Positions 49,802 to 58,925 of a stretch of DNA of 64,000 nucleotides are shown one piece after another. The position numbers were made by a program, and so were the translations under genes. The stretch's first letter is position 1, and each line of letters starts with the position of its first letter. Source of the stretch: Candidatus Roseilinea mizusawaensis (GTDB lineage: Bacteria; Chloroflexota; Anaerolineae; J036; Brachytrichaceae); contig JAEANN010000054.1 in assembly GCA_016841965.1 (NCBI GenBank), positions 206,813 through 270,812 of the forward strand. Reading direction: 5' to 3'. A model generated the notes under the pieces. The model saw only the letters and a program-made list of their open reading frames with translations, did no database searches and was not told where the DNA came from.

Positions 49802-49876
49802 CGCGAGCACCCATCATACCCGGCAATCTTGCCGGCCCCCAGCGCGCATGATGCGCAGACCCGTTGTATCATCGAG

Positions 49877-50587
49877 ATGAGTCGCCTTATGCGAGAAACC
49901 AGCGCGCTATCCGAGTCCATCCAGGACTACCTCAAAACAATCTTCATCCTGCACATGAATGGCGACCGCGTCACCACCAATGCGATTGCAACAAGCCTGG
50001 ATGTAGCGGCAGCATCTGTCACCGGCATGTTGAAGAAGCTGGCCGGGATGAACCTGGTGGAATATGAGCGATATCAAGGCGTGCGGCTGACGCCGGCCGG
50101 CCAGAAGATCGCCCTCGAAGTTATTCGCCATCACCGGCTGATCGAGTTGTATCTCACAGAAGCCATGGGGTATTCGTGGGACCGGGTTCACGACGAGGCC
50201 GAGCGCATGGAACATGCCATCAGCGAGGAATTTGAGGAGCGCATGGCGCAGTTGCTCGGCGACCCCAAGTTTGATCCGCACGGCAACCCCATCCCTACGA
50301 AGGATGGCCATATCGCTGCCTTCTCGCGCCGCCGGCTGAGTCAGGTCAACACCGGCGAAACCGTGCGCATCGAGCGCATCCAAAATGAGGACCCAGCCCT
50401 GCTGCGCCGCGTGGCCGCACTCGGGCTGATGCCACACACCGATTTGACAGTTGTCCAGGAGAGCGCAGGCAACATCTGTGGATCAATCAGCGTGCTTATC
50501 AGAACTGTTGCGCCAGATGGGCGAGACAGCCAGCCCTTGCGCCTGGAGCGCGACATCGCCGATCATATTTTCGTATGTGAGCATTAG
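49877..50587 (+). CDS. DtxR-family metal-dependent repressor
   Basis: Metal-responsive repressor (MntR/IdeR type), about 236 residues. The winged-helix domain begins SESIQDYLKTIFILHMNGDRVTTNAIATSLDVAAASVTGMLKKL. The dimer/metal domain contains RHHRLIELYLTEAMGYSWDRVHDEAERMEHAISEEF, with the Glu and His ligands expected for the primary site. A C-terminal SH3-like FeoA domain follows (about 160-232). Two starts, ATG 49877 and ATG 49889, are possible. A TATCAT box at 49867-49872 would put transcription start near 49879, favouring 49889. A CDF metal transporter follows, suggesting Mn or Fe homeostasis. Confidence 0.9.
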   Translation: MSRLMRETSALSESIQDYLKTIFILHMNGDRVTTNAIATSLDVAAASVTGMLKKLAGMNLVEYERYQGVRLTPAGQKIALEVIRHHRLIELYLTEAMGYSWDRVHDEAERMEHAISEEFEERMAQLLGDPKFDPHGNPIPTKDGHIAAFSRRRLSQVNTGETVRIERIQNEDPALLRRVAALGLMPHTDLTVVQESAGNICGSISVLIRTVAPDGRDSQPLRLERDIADHIFVCEH

Positions 50588-50682
50588 ACTGCCTGGCGCG
50601 CCACGCCACACCTTGGCATCGCCAACTTCAGGTTATTTGTCCGACGGCGCGTGAGTCACATATCGTTGATAGCGACATACCG

Positions 50683-52059
50683 ATGAACGGCAAATTGAGA
50701 TTTGCGCTTGCCTCTCTGGCGACCAGTTGCTTTCTGGCAGTCGTCAAGGTAATCGTCAGTCTCCTGAGCGGATCCATCAGCATGTTGGCCGAGGCGATCA
50801 ACAACTCGGCCGACATTATCACCTCCATCGTGACCTTGGCATCGGTGAAGATTAGCGAACGGCCGGCTGACCACGAACATCCTTATGGGCACGGCAAAGT
50901 GGAGAGCCTGAGCGCCCTGACAACAGTTGGCGCACTCTTGGTCATTTACATCACTGTCATACGCAGCGCCATCGAGCGCCTGATAACGCCTCAGCCAATC
51001 GAGGGCGGCGCGGTGTCCCTTGCCGTAATCACCTTCGGCATTCTGGTCAACGTCTTTAGAGTGAGCTTTTTGACCCGCGCAGCCCACAAATACCGCAGCC
51101 AGGCGCTGGCAGCCGAGGCGCTCAACTTCCGCACAGACATTCTGTCATCGTCGGTGGTGTTGATCGCAGTCTTCCTGACCTTGATCGACCCGACCAGCCC
51201 CATCCTCATCCGCGCCGACGCCGTGGGGGCGCTGGTCGTCTCCGTCATGGTGCTCATCTTTGGGGTGAAGCTGGGCAAACAGGCCGTGGATACGTTGCTC
51301 GACCGCACCTCGGTCGATCTCACACGCCAGATACGCGACGCCGCGCGCAGCGTGGACGGCGTGTCGGCAGTGGGACACATCCGCGCTCGCGAAGTGGGCG
51401 CGCAGACATTCGTCGACTTGTCAGTCTCTGTGCCACGTTCGCTCTCGCTGGAGTCGTCGCACGACCTGGCCACGCAAGTGGAGAATCGCGTGCGCGACTT
51501 ACAACCTGATGCGGATGTGGTGGTGCATGTCGAGCCAATGGCGCCGGCCAATGAATCCCTGGTTGAGAGCATTCGCGCCACTGCGCTGCGGGCGGGCCAT
51601 ATCGTGCACAATGTCAGCGTGCATCACGTGGCAGACCGGCGCTATCTGCAACTCGATCTGGAAGTCAACAGCAATTTGACGTTACAACAGGCGCACGATA
51701 TCGCCACCCAGTTGGAAGAGACGCTCAAGCACGAATTCAACTGCTGGCGTGTCAGCGTGCACATCGAACCGATGAATGAGCCGGTGATTGCCGACCGCAT
51801 TCAAGAAAAGACAGCCACCGTGCGCGAGATCGAACGCATTGCGCGCGCACACAGCGCCATTCAGCAGGTGCACAACGTGTCCATCAACCAGTGCGGTGAG
51901 CGCATCAATTTGATCATAGATTGCGAACTTGATCCCAGCACCAGCTTGTCTGATGCTCACATCATCGCCGAACAGTTTGAGCGCAGTCTACGCCGGCAAC
52001 TGCCCAATCTTGGCGATGTGCTCATCCACACAGAGCCGGCCAGTGCAGCAATGCAATAG
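50683..52059 (+). CDS. Cation diffusion facilitator with tandem C-terminal domains
   Basis: CDF-family metal efflux transporter, 458 residues. Six transmembrane helices (about 5-200) precede the cytoplasmic ZT-dimer fold, which here is repeated: after the usual domain (about 208-290) two more related segments follow (about 290-370 and 375-455), each with an HIEPM/HTEP-type end. The metal-site motifs are unusual. TM2 reads AEAINNSADI, giving N40xxxD44, and TM5 reads LNFRTD, giving NxxxD, where zinc transporters have His. Asn/Asp-rich sites are typical of manganese transporters. It lies 95 nt after a DtxR/MntR-type repressor, supporting Mn. Confidence 0.88.
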   Translation: MNGKLRFALASLATSCFLAVVKVIVSLLSGSISMLAEAINNSADIITSIVTLASVKISERPADHEHPYGHGKVESLSALTTVGALLVIYITVIRSAIERLITPQPIEGGAVSLAVITFGILVNVFRVSFLTRAAHKYRSQALAAEALNFRTDILSSSVVLIAVFLTLIDPTSPILIRADAVGALVVSVMVLIFGVKLGKQAVDTLLDRTSVDLTRQIRDAARSVDGVSAVGHIRAREVGAQTFVDLSVSVPRSLSLESSHDLATQVENRVRDLQPDADVVVHVEPMAPANESLVESIRATALRAGHIVHNVSVHHVADRRYLQLDLEVNSNLTLQQAHDIATQLEETLKHEFNCWRVSVHIEPMNEPVIADRIQEKTATVREIERIARAHSAIQQVHNVSINQCGERINLIIDCELDPSTSLSDAHIIAEQFERSLRRQLPNLGDVLIHTEPASAAMQ

Positions 52060-52153
52060 CCGGCCTGGAGTCCTACACTGTCCTTACAAGAGGGCAGACT
52101 GCTCTATCCTGGTCTTCTTCGTCGCACCAAGGCTGACAGGCTACACTTCTGGC

Positions 52154-53428
52154 GTGACGCAGCGTATCGTCTTCTTGTGCAGCGGGACACGCGGCGATAT
52201 ACAACCTTACCTCGCGCTCGGCGGGCGCCTGCAACAGGCCGGCGCTCAGGCGGGGATTGCCACCCATGTCGCTTTTCGTCAAGCAGTCGAGTCGGCCGGG
52301 CTGGCGTTCCTGGCCCTGCCGGACAACCCAAACGACCTGCTGGTCAGCCCGGCCTACCACGGCGCGCTGACGCCGGGCGCCGGCATATGGCGCAGCCTGC
52401 GGGCAACGGTGCGGTTCTGGCGCGCGGCACAGCCGGCCTTCGTGCGCATGTGGCATGACGCTTGGCTGGCCTGTCAGCAAGCCGATTGTCTTGTCGCCGG
52501 TCTGCCAACCTGGTGGGCGGCGCACATCGCCGAGGCGTTGCGCATTCCCTGTGTGTTTGCGCCGTTGCAGCCGCTGACGCCCACGCGCGCTTTTCCCGCG
52601 CCGCTCTTGCCTGTCACATGGTCGGCGGGGCCGGCCTATAACCGGCTGACATACCGGCTTGTCGAACACATGCTATGGTTGCCGTGGCGCAGCATTCTGA
52701 ACCGCTGGCGCGAGCGCGATCTGGGGCTGCGCCCTGCGCAACGCATGCGCCTGTTAGCGGGCACAGATGGCGAGCTACTGCCCTGCGTGTATGGGTTCAG
52801 CGCACACGTCGTTCCCCGCCCCCCAGACTGGCCTGCGACGCACCAGATCGCCGGCTACTGGTTCCACGATGCTTCGCCGGCCTGGCAGCCACCGGCCGGC
52901 CTGGCTCGCTTTGTGGAGGCAGGCGATCCGCCCGCCTACATCGGCTTCGGCAGTTATCCGTGGCCTCTGGCACCGGTCACGGCGCGGGCGGTGGTCGAAG
53001 CGGTACAGATGGCCGGGATGCGCGCCGTTATGCTGATGGACGGGCGCACGGCGCACTCCATGCGTTTGCCGGCCTCGATCTACGCCGTGTCAGATGCGCC
53101 TCATGAGTGGCTTTTTCCGCGCGTGACAGTGGCGGTGCATCACGGCGGCGCCGGCACGGTGGCAGCGGCCTTGCGAGCCGGCACGCCAATGATCGTTGCG
53201 CCGATTGCTGTCGATCAATTTTTCTGGGGCCGGCGCATCCAGGCACTAGGCGTGGGGCGCGCATTGCGTCGCCACCGCATTTCAGCACACGCGCTGGCCG
53301 AGGCATTGGCGCAGACAGCACAAGACCACCACACGCGCAAACAAGCCCGCCTGATACAGCAAGCGCTCTGCAGCGAAGACGGAGTGGGCCGGGCGATTGA
53401 GGTGATTTTGAAACTGCCAACTAGCTAG
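52154..53428 (+). CDS. UGT-family (GT1) glycosyltransferase
   Basis: Nucleotide-sugar-dependent glycosyltransferase of the GT1/sterol-glucosyltransferase type, 424 residues. The N-terminal acceptor domain begins RIVFLCSGTRGDIQPYLALG. The donor-binding C-terminal domain has FPRVTVAVHHGGAGTVAAALRAGTPMIVAP with His at about 329, and DQFFWGRRI. GTG is the preferred start because similarity begins there; a TACACT box ends 6 nt upstream, so the mRNA may be nearly leaderless. Predicted to glycosylate a lipid, sterol-like or polyketide acceptor. Confidence 0.88.
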   Translation: MTQRIVFLCSGTRGDIQPYLALGGRLQQAGAQAGIATHVAFRQAVESAGLAFLALPDNPNDLLVSPAYHGALTPGAGIWRSLRATVRFWRAAQPAFVRMWHDAWLACQQADCLVAGLPTWWAAHIAEALRIPCVFAPLQPLTPTRAFPAPLLPVTWSAGPAYNRLTYRLVEHMLWLPWRSILNRWRERDLGLRPAQRMRLLAGTDGELLPCVYGFSAHVVPRPPDWPATHQIAGYWFHDASPAWQPPAGLARFVEAGDPPAYIGFGSYPWPLAPVTARAVVEAVQMAGMRAVMLMDGRTAHSMRLPASIYAVSDAPHEWLFPRVTVAVHHGGAGTVAAALRAGTPMIVAPIAVDQFFWGRRIQALGVGRALRRHRISAHALAEALAQTAQDHHTRKQARLIQQALCSEDGVGRAIEVILKLPTS

Positions 53429-53518
53429 CCGACAGGTTTTGAAAACAGTGACTGATTGCCGGTTGGCCGCTTACTGGCTCGTTGCAGCGCGCAGCGCGAG
53501 AGCGGACTGCCAGCGCTT

Positions 53519-53597
53519 GCCGGCCTTGTCCTCGAGGCTGGCGAGCGGGCGCATTGGGAATTTGTCAGGTGGCTCCAGACAGGCTGGAAAGCCTGTC
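53519..53597. repeat. Two dispersed palindromic repeats, adjacent
   Basis: GCCGGCCTTG-TCCT-CGAGGCTGGC (53519-53542) is a second copy of the hairpin at 33588-33613, differing at two stem positions that leave G-T pairs. Further on, GACAGGCT-GGAA-AGCCTGTC (53578-53597) with TGTCCCAC flank is the inverse of the element at 21739. Two families meeting here suggests a hotspot. The 289-nt interval 53429-53717 contains no gene. Confidence 0.6.
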
Positions 53598-53717
53598 CCA
53601 CATTTTGCTGACCAGGCGTGGTGGAGATGTGCCAGGCGGCTGGAAGTACCAACACAGATTGGCGGATAATCTATCCTCCAATACTGACTGAACTGACTGA
53701 TGCAGATGAGGAGCACC

Positions 53718-54914
53718 ATGATATTCGAAGCACTGCCGATGGCGCCGGCAGACCCCATTCTGGGCCTGACGGAGGCATTCAACAAAGACCCCAATCCCAA
53801 CAAGATCAATCTCAGCGTCGGCGTGTACAAAGACGCCGCGGGCAAGACGCCTGTCTTTCGCTCGGTGAAGCGCGCCGAAGAGCGCATCTTGCAACGCGAG
53901 ACCAGCAAGGATTACATGCCCATTCAGGGCGCGCCCGACTATGCCAGGGCTGTGCAGGCATTGGTGTTGGGCGCCGATCATCCGGCGGTGAGCGAGAAGC
54001 GCGTGGCAACCGCCCACACGCCGGGCGGCACCGGCGCATTGCGCGTGGCCGGCGACTTCATCAAGCACATGTTGCCGGGGCGCACGGTGTGGCTCAGCAA
54101 CCCCACCTGGCCCAATCATCCAAATGTGTTCAAGGCTGCCGGCCTGCCCATCGACACTTACCCCTACTTTGACGCCGCCGCTAACGCACTGGACTTCGAC
54201 GCGATGATTGCCAAACTCAAGACAATCCCAGAAGGCGATGTGGTGGTGCTGCATGGCTGCTGTCACAATCCCACCGGCATCGATCCCACTCCCGAGCAGT
54301 GGCAGATCATTGGCGACATCCTCGACGCGCGTAGGCTGCTGCCGCTGATCGACTTTGCCTATCAAGGGCTGGGCGATGGATTGGAAGAGGATGCCGCCGG
54401 CGTGCGCGCGTTGTGCCGGCCGGGGCGCGAGATGTTTATCTGCAGTTCTTTCTCCAAGAACTTTGGCCTGTACAACGAGCGGGTGGGCGCGCTGACTGTG
54501 GTAGCTGCCAATGAACAAGGCGCACAAATCGCGCTGAGCCAGTTGAAGGCGTGCATTCGCGCCAACTACTCCAATCCGCCGGCCCACGGCGCGGCGATCA
54601 TCACTACTGTGCTGAATGACCCCGATCTGCGCGCAGAATGGGAAGCCGAAGTCGCTGCCATGCGCGACCGCATCAACGGCATGCGCACCCTGTTTGTGGA
54701 CACGCTGAAAGCCAAGGGCGTGCAGCGCGACTTCTCATTCCTCAAACAGCAACGCGGCATGTTCTCCTTCTCTGGCCTGACCAAAGAGCAGGTCGAGACG
54801 CTGCGCCAGAAGTACGCAATCTACATTCTGGGATCGGGTCGCATCAACGTGGCCGGCATGACTCCCGGCAACATGGACACGTTGTGCGACGCCATCGCCG
54901 CTGTGCTGCGCTGA
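53718..54914 (+). CDS. Aromatic/aspartate aminotransferase (class I alpha)
   Basis: AspC/TyrB-type aminotransferase of the I-alpha subgroup, 398 residues. It carries the N-terminal FEALPMAPADPILGLTEAF and INLSVGVYKDAAGKTPV, then LHGCCHNPTGIDPT with the PLP-contact Asn, the DFAYQGLG motif, and Schiff-base Lys247 in SSFSKNFGLYNERVG. It would interconvert aspartate/oxaloacetate and possibly aromatic amino acids. GAGGAG lies 5 nt before the ATG. Distinct in family subgroup from the aminotransferase at 28.1 kb, so the genome has at least two. Confidence 0.93.
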   Translation: MIFEALPMAPADPILGLTEAFNKDPNPNKINLSVGVYKDAAGKTPVFRSVKRAEERILQRETSKDYMPIQGAPDYARAVQALVLGADHPAVSEKRVATAHTPGGTGALRVAGDFIKHMLPGRTVWLSNPTWPNHPNVFKAAGLPIDTYPYFDAAANALDFDAMIAKLKTIPEGDVVVLHGCCHNPTGIDPTPEQWQIIGDILDARRLLPLIDFAYQGLGDGLEEDAAGVRALCRPGREMFICSSFSKNFGLYNERVGALTVVAANEQGAQIALSQLKACIRANYSNPPAHGAAIITTVLNDPDLRAEWEAEVAAMRDRINGMRTLFVDTLKAKGVQRDFSFLKQQRGMFSFSGLTKEQVETLRQKYAIYILGSGRINVAGMTPGNMDTLCDAIAAVLR

Positions 54915-54974
54915 GTGAGACTGTCGCGCCAGAGTATATGCCGGCGGACTGGCAGCCTTAACGCCTGCTCTCGC

Positions 54975-54980
54975 TAGAAT
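54975..54980 (+). promoter_or_regulatory. TANNNT -10 box 8 nt before ktrA start (leaderless type)
   Basis: TAGAAT is followed by 8 nt and the ATG at 54989, with no ribosome-binding site. Predicts a leaderless ktrAB mRNA. Confidence 0.5.
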
Positions 54981-54988
54981 ACGCGCCT

Positions 54989-55654
54989 ATGACGCGCAAC
55001 AATCACAAGACCGAATACGCCGTCATCGGCTTAGGCCGCTTTGGCAGCAGTTTGGCCCTGACCCTGACCCGGCTGGGGTACAACGTCCTGGGCATCGACC
55101 GGGAGCGCGACATCGTCCAACAACTTGCCGACCAGCTTACTCAGACAGTCGCCCTCGACTCGACCGATGAGAACGCGCTGCGGCAGGTGGACATTACTTC
55201 CTATGAAACAGTGATCGTCGCCATCGGCACCAACTTCGAGGCCAACCTGTTAACTGCCGTCTCGCTGAAGGGCATGGGGGTGCGCACCGTCATTTGCAAG
55301 GCAATCAGCGAGCGCCAGAAAACCATTCTGCTGCGTGTGGGCGCCGATCGGGTCATCCTGCCAGAGCACGACGCCGGCTGGCGGTTGGGGCACGAGTTGG
55401 CCACCGGCTCCATCGACCGCATCGAACTCGGCCCCGCTCACAGCGTCGCCGAGTTTCGCGTGCCGAAGTCATTGCGTGGGCGTAGCCTGCAAGAGGCCAA
55501 CCTCGACAAGACATTGGGGGTAAGCGTGCTGGTTGTCAAGCGCGGCGATCATCTGACCGTGCACCCAACCGGCGACTACGTGTTGCAGGCCGATGACATG
55601 TTGATCATCGTCGGGGCCAATGACGACATCAATCGGCTGTCCGAGTTGCCATGA
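54989..55654 (+). CDS. ktrA: K+ uptake regulatory subunit (KtrA/TrkA family)
   Basis: Cytoplasmic gating ring subunit of a Ktr-type potassium channel, 221 residues. The RCK-N domain has YAVIGLGRFGSSLALTL with the NAD/ATP-binding glycine loop and the acidic VLGIDRERD end. The RCK-C domain (about 135-218) has SVAEFRVPKSLRGRSLQEANL and ends ADDMLIIVGANDDINRL; RCK-C is the c-di-AMP-binding domain in some homologues. Overlaps ktrB by 4 nt (ATGA), so the two are translationally coupled. Confidence 0.92.
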   Translation: MTRNNHKTEYAVIGLGRFGSSLALTLTRLGYNVLGIDRERDIVQQLADQLTQTVALDSTDENALRQVDITSYETVIVAIGTNFEANLLTAVSLKGMGVRTVICKAISERQKTILLRVGADRVILPEHDAGWRLGHELATGSIDRIELGPAHSVAEFRVPKSLRGRSLQEANLDKTLGVSVLVVKRGDHLTVHPTGDYVLQADDMLIIVGANDDINRLSELP

Positions 55655-57054
55655 GCGCTTTCCGGCGCGCTGCAACGCGCCTGCTGCAGCTACCGACAAC
55701 CAGCAGTCCCGCCAGTGGAACGAATCGGCGCCTGCCGTCTGCTGCGCGACTCATCGCCGGCCTGGCCGTGCTGGTGGTGATAGGCACTGCGCTGCTGTTG
55801 CTGCCGGGTGTGGCAACCGACGGTTTTCTAGACTTCGGTCAGGCCTTGTTCACGGCCGTCTCTGCGCTGTGCGTCACCGGCCTGTCTCTCATCACGCCGG
55901 CCACTGACTTGACCCGTTCCGGCCAAGTCATCTTGGCGATCCTGATCCAGGTGGGCGGGGTCGGCTTCATGACGGTGGCTGTGATCGTCTTTCGCCTGAT
56001 TGGCCGCAAAGTGATGCTGCTCGACCGGCTGGCTTTGCAGGATCAACTGGGACTGCTCTCGCCGGGCGCGGTGCTGCAAATCATGCGGCGCGTGTTGATC
56101 ACTGCCCTGTTGATCGAGGCAGCCGGCGCAGGATTGTTGTGGGCGCACTGGCGGGGTTTGCTGGGCGACGATCGCGCCTTGTTTTATGCAGTGTTTCATG
56201 CCATCTCTGCGTTCTGCAACGCCGGCTTCGATCTGTTCATTGGCGCACCCGGCCTACCGAGCGACGCGCCGCCGGGCATCCCTTCCGACAATCTCAGTCT
56301 GTTCATCATGGGGACGTTGATCTTTCTGGGCGGGTTAGGCATCCCGGTCATCTCCGATCTGGCCGCTTGGCCGCGTCAGCGCCGTCTGTCATTGCACACC
56401 CGCATCACGCTGGTCGTTGTGGCCGCGCTGGTGTGTATCGGCTCACTGAGTCTGATGCTGGCCGAGAATAGTCGCTTGCTGGCCGATCAGCCCTTCACCC
56501 GCCGGCTGGTGGTGACGACGTTTCAATCCGTGTCGGCGCGCACAGCCGGCTTTGTGTCCGTCACGCGCTTCGCCGACCTGGCGCCGGCCAGCCAGATCAC
56601 CCTAATCGGGCTGATGTTCGTCGGCTGCGCGCCGGCGTCGATGGGGGGCGGCATCACCACCGGGACGCTGGCCACCCTCATGCTGGCCCTATGGAGCTAC
56701 ACGCGCGGCACGCCGTCGCCTCAGGTAGGAGGCCGGTCGATTGGACGCGACATGGTCAACCGGGCCGCAGCCGTGCTGACCGCCTCGCTGCTGGCGGTGA
56801 TTGTCGCCACATGGTTAATTCTCATCACACACCCTGCCACACTGGACGAGGCGCTCTTCGAGGTTGTCTCGGCATTTGCGACGTGCGGCCTGTCACTTGA
56901 CTTCACGACCCGGCTTAACCCATTCGGCCAGATCGTCATCATGGTGATGATGTTCTGGGGCCGGCTGGGCGCGCTGACCATCATTGCCGCCCTAGCCCAG
57001 CAACGCCCGGCGCCCCTGGTTGCATATCCGGAGGAGCAGGTGCTGATCGGATAG
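55651..57054 (+). CDS. ktrB: K+ uptake channel subunit (KtrB/TrkH family)
   Basis: Membrane-embedded K+ translocating subunit, 467 residues, with the four-repeat TM-P-TM architecture. The four selectivity-filter segments are visible: CVTGLSL, CNAGFDL, RTAGFVS and TCGLSLD. Pairs with the KtrA ring encoded just upstream. The N-terminal stretch (about 1-30) is polar and basic. Transport is expected to be K+ (or Na+)-dependent and gated by nucleotides. Confidence 0.92.
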   Translation: MSAFRRAATRLLQLPTTSSPASGTNRRLPSAARLIAGLAVLVVIGTALLLLPGVATDGFLDFGQALFTAVSALCVTGLSLITPATDLTRSGQVILAILIQVGGVGFMTVAVIVFRLIGRKVMLLDRLALQDQLGLLSPGAVLQIMRRVLITALLIEAAGAGLLWAHWRGLLGDDRALFYAVFHAISAFCNAGFDLFIGAPGLPSDAPPGIPSDNLSLFIMGTLIFLGGLGIPVISDLAAWPRQRRLSLHTRITLVVVAALVCIGSLSLMLAENSRLLADQPFTRRLVVTTFQSVSARTAGFVSVTRFADLAPASQITLIGLMFVGCAPASMGGGITTGTLATLMLALWSYTRGTPSPQVGGRSIGRDMVNRAAAVLTASLLAVIVATWLILITHPATLDEALFEVVSAFATCGLSLDFTTRLNPFGQIVIMVMMFWGRLGALTIIAALAQQRPAPLVAYPEEQVLIG

Positions 57055-57086
57055 GCGCCGCTCCCCACTTTCACAGGCAATCCAAC

Positions 57087-58136
57087 ATGAAACAGATTTT
57101 CGATCAACCCGTATTTCTGCTTGGCTTTGGCGGCGTGGGGCGCGCATTGGCGCGACAGATCGTTGCATCGCGCGACAAACTCGCCCGACGGCGCGGACTC
57201 CGGCTCATGGTGATCGGTGTCGCCGACAGCCGGGGCATTGCGCACACGACGCACGGTTTCGACGACGACGCGCTGATGCGTCTGGTTGCACTGAAGGAAG
57301 CGGGAGCGCACTTCGAGCCGGCCAGCCTGCCAGCATTGCCGGCCAACTGCATCGTCGTGGACACGACGGCAACCGACGCGACCGTGCCGATCCTGCTCAA
57401 TAGCTTGCGCGCTGGCGGCGGTGTCGTGCTCGCCAACAAGCTGCCGCTGGCCGGCGACCTCGATTGGTTCGACGCGATCAGCGCAGCCCGCGCACGCTGG
57501 GAGACGACCGTGGGCGCAGCGATGCCGGTCATCCAGACCCTGAACTACCTGCTCGACAGTGGCGACGAGGTGCAGCGCATCGAAGGATCGCTGAGCGGCA
57601 CCCTCGGCTTCATCGCAGCGCAACTGGAAGCCGGCATCTCGTTCGGCGACGCTGTGCGCGAGGCCAAGCAGCGCGGCTACACCGAGCCAGATCCGCGCCA
57701 GGACCTGGGCGGCAAGGATGCCGCGCGCAAAGCGTTGATTCTGGCCCGTATGCTGGGCTATCGGCTGAATCTGAGTGATGTGCAGATCGAGTCACTGTAC
57801 CCCGCCGAGATGGACGCCCTAACAGTCGATGAATTTCTACGCGAGGCGGATAGCCTGAACGCGCGCATGGCCCAGCGCGCAGCCGGGCTAACACGCGGCG
57901 GGCGCAAGCTGCGTTACGCTGCTGTTATCGAGCGTGGGGCGTGCCGGGTGGAATTGACCGGCGTAGACCCGGCCAGCAAACTCGGCGGCATTCGGACATC
58001 CGACAGCATCGTGGTGTTCACCACCAGACACTATCAAGACAACCCATTGGCGATCAGCGGGCGCGGGGCCGGCCAAGAAGTCACTGCCAGCGGTGTGCTC
58101 GGCGATGTGGTGAGCCTCGCCGGCCCAATGCGCTAA
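57087..58136 (+). CDS. hom: Homoserine dehydrogenase
   Basis: NAD(P)-dependent reduction of aspartate semialdehyde to homoserine for Thr/Met synthesis. The 349-residue protein lacks the C-terminal ACT domain found in many bacterial enzymes, so feedback regulation by threonine through ACT is not expected. Seen: FLLGFGGVGRALARQIV, VLANKLPLAGD with the catalytic Lys, GSLSGTLGFI, and YTEPDPRQDLGGKDAARKAL with the second catalytic Lys. It runs into the convergent trpA with a 4-nt overlap of stop codons. Confidence 0.92.
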   Translation: MKQIFDQPVFLLGFGGVGRALARQIVASRDKLARRRGLRLMVIGVADSRGIAHTTHGFDDDALMRLVALKEAGAHFEPASLPALPANCIVVDTTATDATVPILLNSLRAGGGVVLANKLPLAGDLDWFDAISAARARWETTVGAAMPVIQTLNYLLDSGDEVQRIEGSLSGTLGFIAAQLEAGISFGDAVREAKQRGYTEPDPRQDLGGKDAARKALILARMLGYRLNLSDVQIESLYPAEMDALTVDEFLREADSLNARMAQRAAGLTRGGRKLRYAAVIERGACRVELTGVDPASKLGGIRTSDSIVVFTTRHYQDNPLAISGRGAGQEVTASGVLGDVVSLAGPMR

Positions 58137-58921
58137 CCCCTAAGCGCCTTGACGAACTCGTAGGCAGCCTGAACCGGGTCGGGCGCCTGGCCGGCAGCGC
58201 GAATGAGCGCGCTGGCGCTGATCACGCCATCCGCAAAGCGGCCCACTTCGCGCACATGCTCCGGCTTACTGATGCCGAAACCGACCACAACCGGCTTACC
58301 ATCTGCTCGCGCTTTCACCCGCTCCACATATTCGCGCAAGCCGGCGGCCAGATGATCGCGCGCACCGGTCACACCGGTAACGGCCACGACATAGATAAAG
58401 CCGGTGGCGCGCGCCGCTGCCAGCGCAATCCGCGCCTCGGTGCTGGTCGGCGCCGTGAACTGAACCAGCGCCATATCCTGCGCTGCGCACAGGCTTCCCA
58501 GCGTCTCGCTCTCCTCGGGCGGCAGATCGGGCACGATAAAGCCATCGGCGCCGGCGTCGCGCCAGGCTGCCACATACTGCGGCTCGCCAAACGCAATTAG
58601 CGGATTGAGATAGCCCATCGCCAACAAAGGCGCTGAAACGCCATGTTCACGCAGGCGGCGGGCCAGATCAACACATTTTCGAATGGTGATGCCGCGGTCG
58701 AGCGCCACTTGTGAGGCATGTTGGATCACCGGCCCGTCGGCCAGGGGGTCGCTGAACGGCACGCCCAATTCGATCAGGTCGGCGCCGGCGCGCGCAATCG
58801 CTTCGATGACGCGCAGCGACGTTTCGGCGTCGGGATAGCCCAACGTCCAGTAAGGCATCAGGGCCGGGCGGCCTTCGGCATGTGCGCGGGCAAATGCGTC
58901 TTGAATATGAGTTAGGCCCAT
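58133..58921 (-). CDS. trpA: Tryptophan synthase alpha subunit
   Basis: Cleaves indole-3-glycerol phosphate to indole and glyceraldehyde 3-phosphate for the beta subunit; 262 residues. Conserved catalytic region LIELGVPFSDPLADGPVIQ contains the Glu; the Asp lies in the FIVPDLPPEES region; GYLNPL and the phosphate-binding FGISKPEHVREV are clear. Four nt downstream of the flavin reductase gene, so likely co-transcribed. Other trp genes are not in the window. Overlaps the convergent hom gene by 4 nt at the stop codons. The ATG start MGLTHIQDAF is family-typical. Confidence 0.95.
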   Translation of the reverse strand: MGLTHIQDAFARAHAEGRPALMPYWTLGYPDAETSLRVIEAIARAGADLIELGVPFSDPLADGPVIQHASQVALDRGITIRKCVDLARRLREHGVSAPLLAMGYLNPLIAFGEPQYVAAWRDAGADGFIVPDLPPEESETLGSLCAAQDMALVQFTAPTSTEARIALAAARATGFIYVVAVTGVTGARDHLAAGLREYVERVKARADGKPVVVGFGISKPEHVREVGRFADGVISASALIRAAGQAPDPVQAAYEFVKALRG

Positions 58922-58925
58922 GGAG

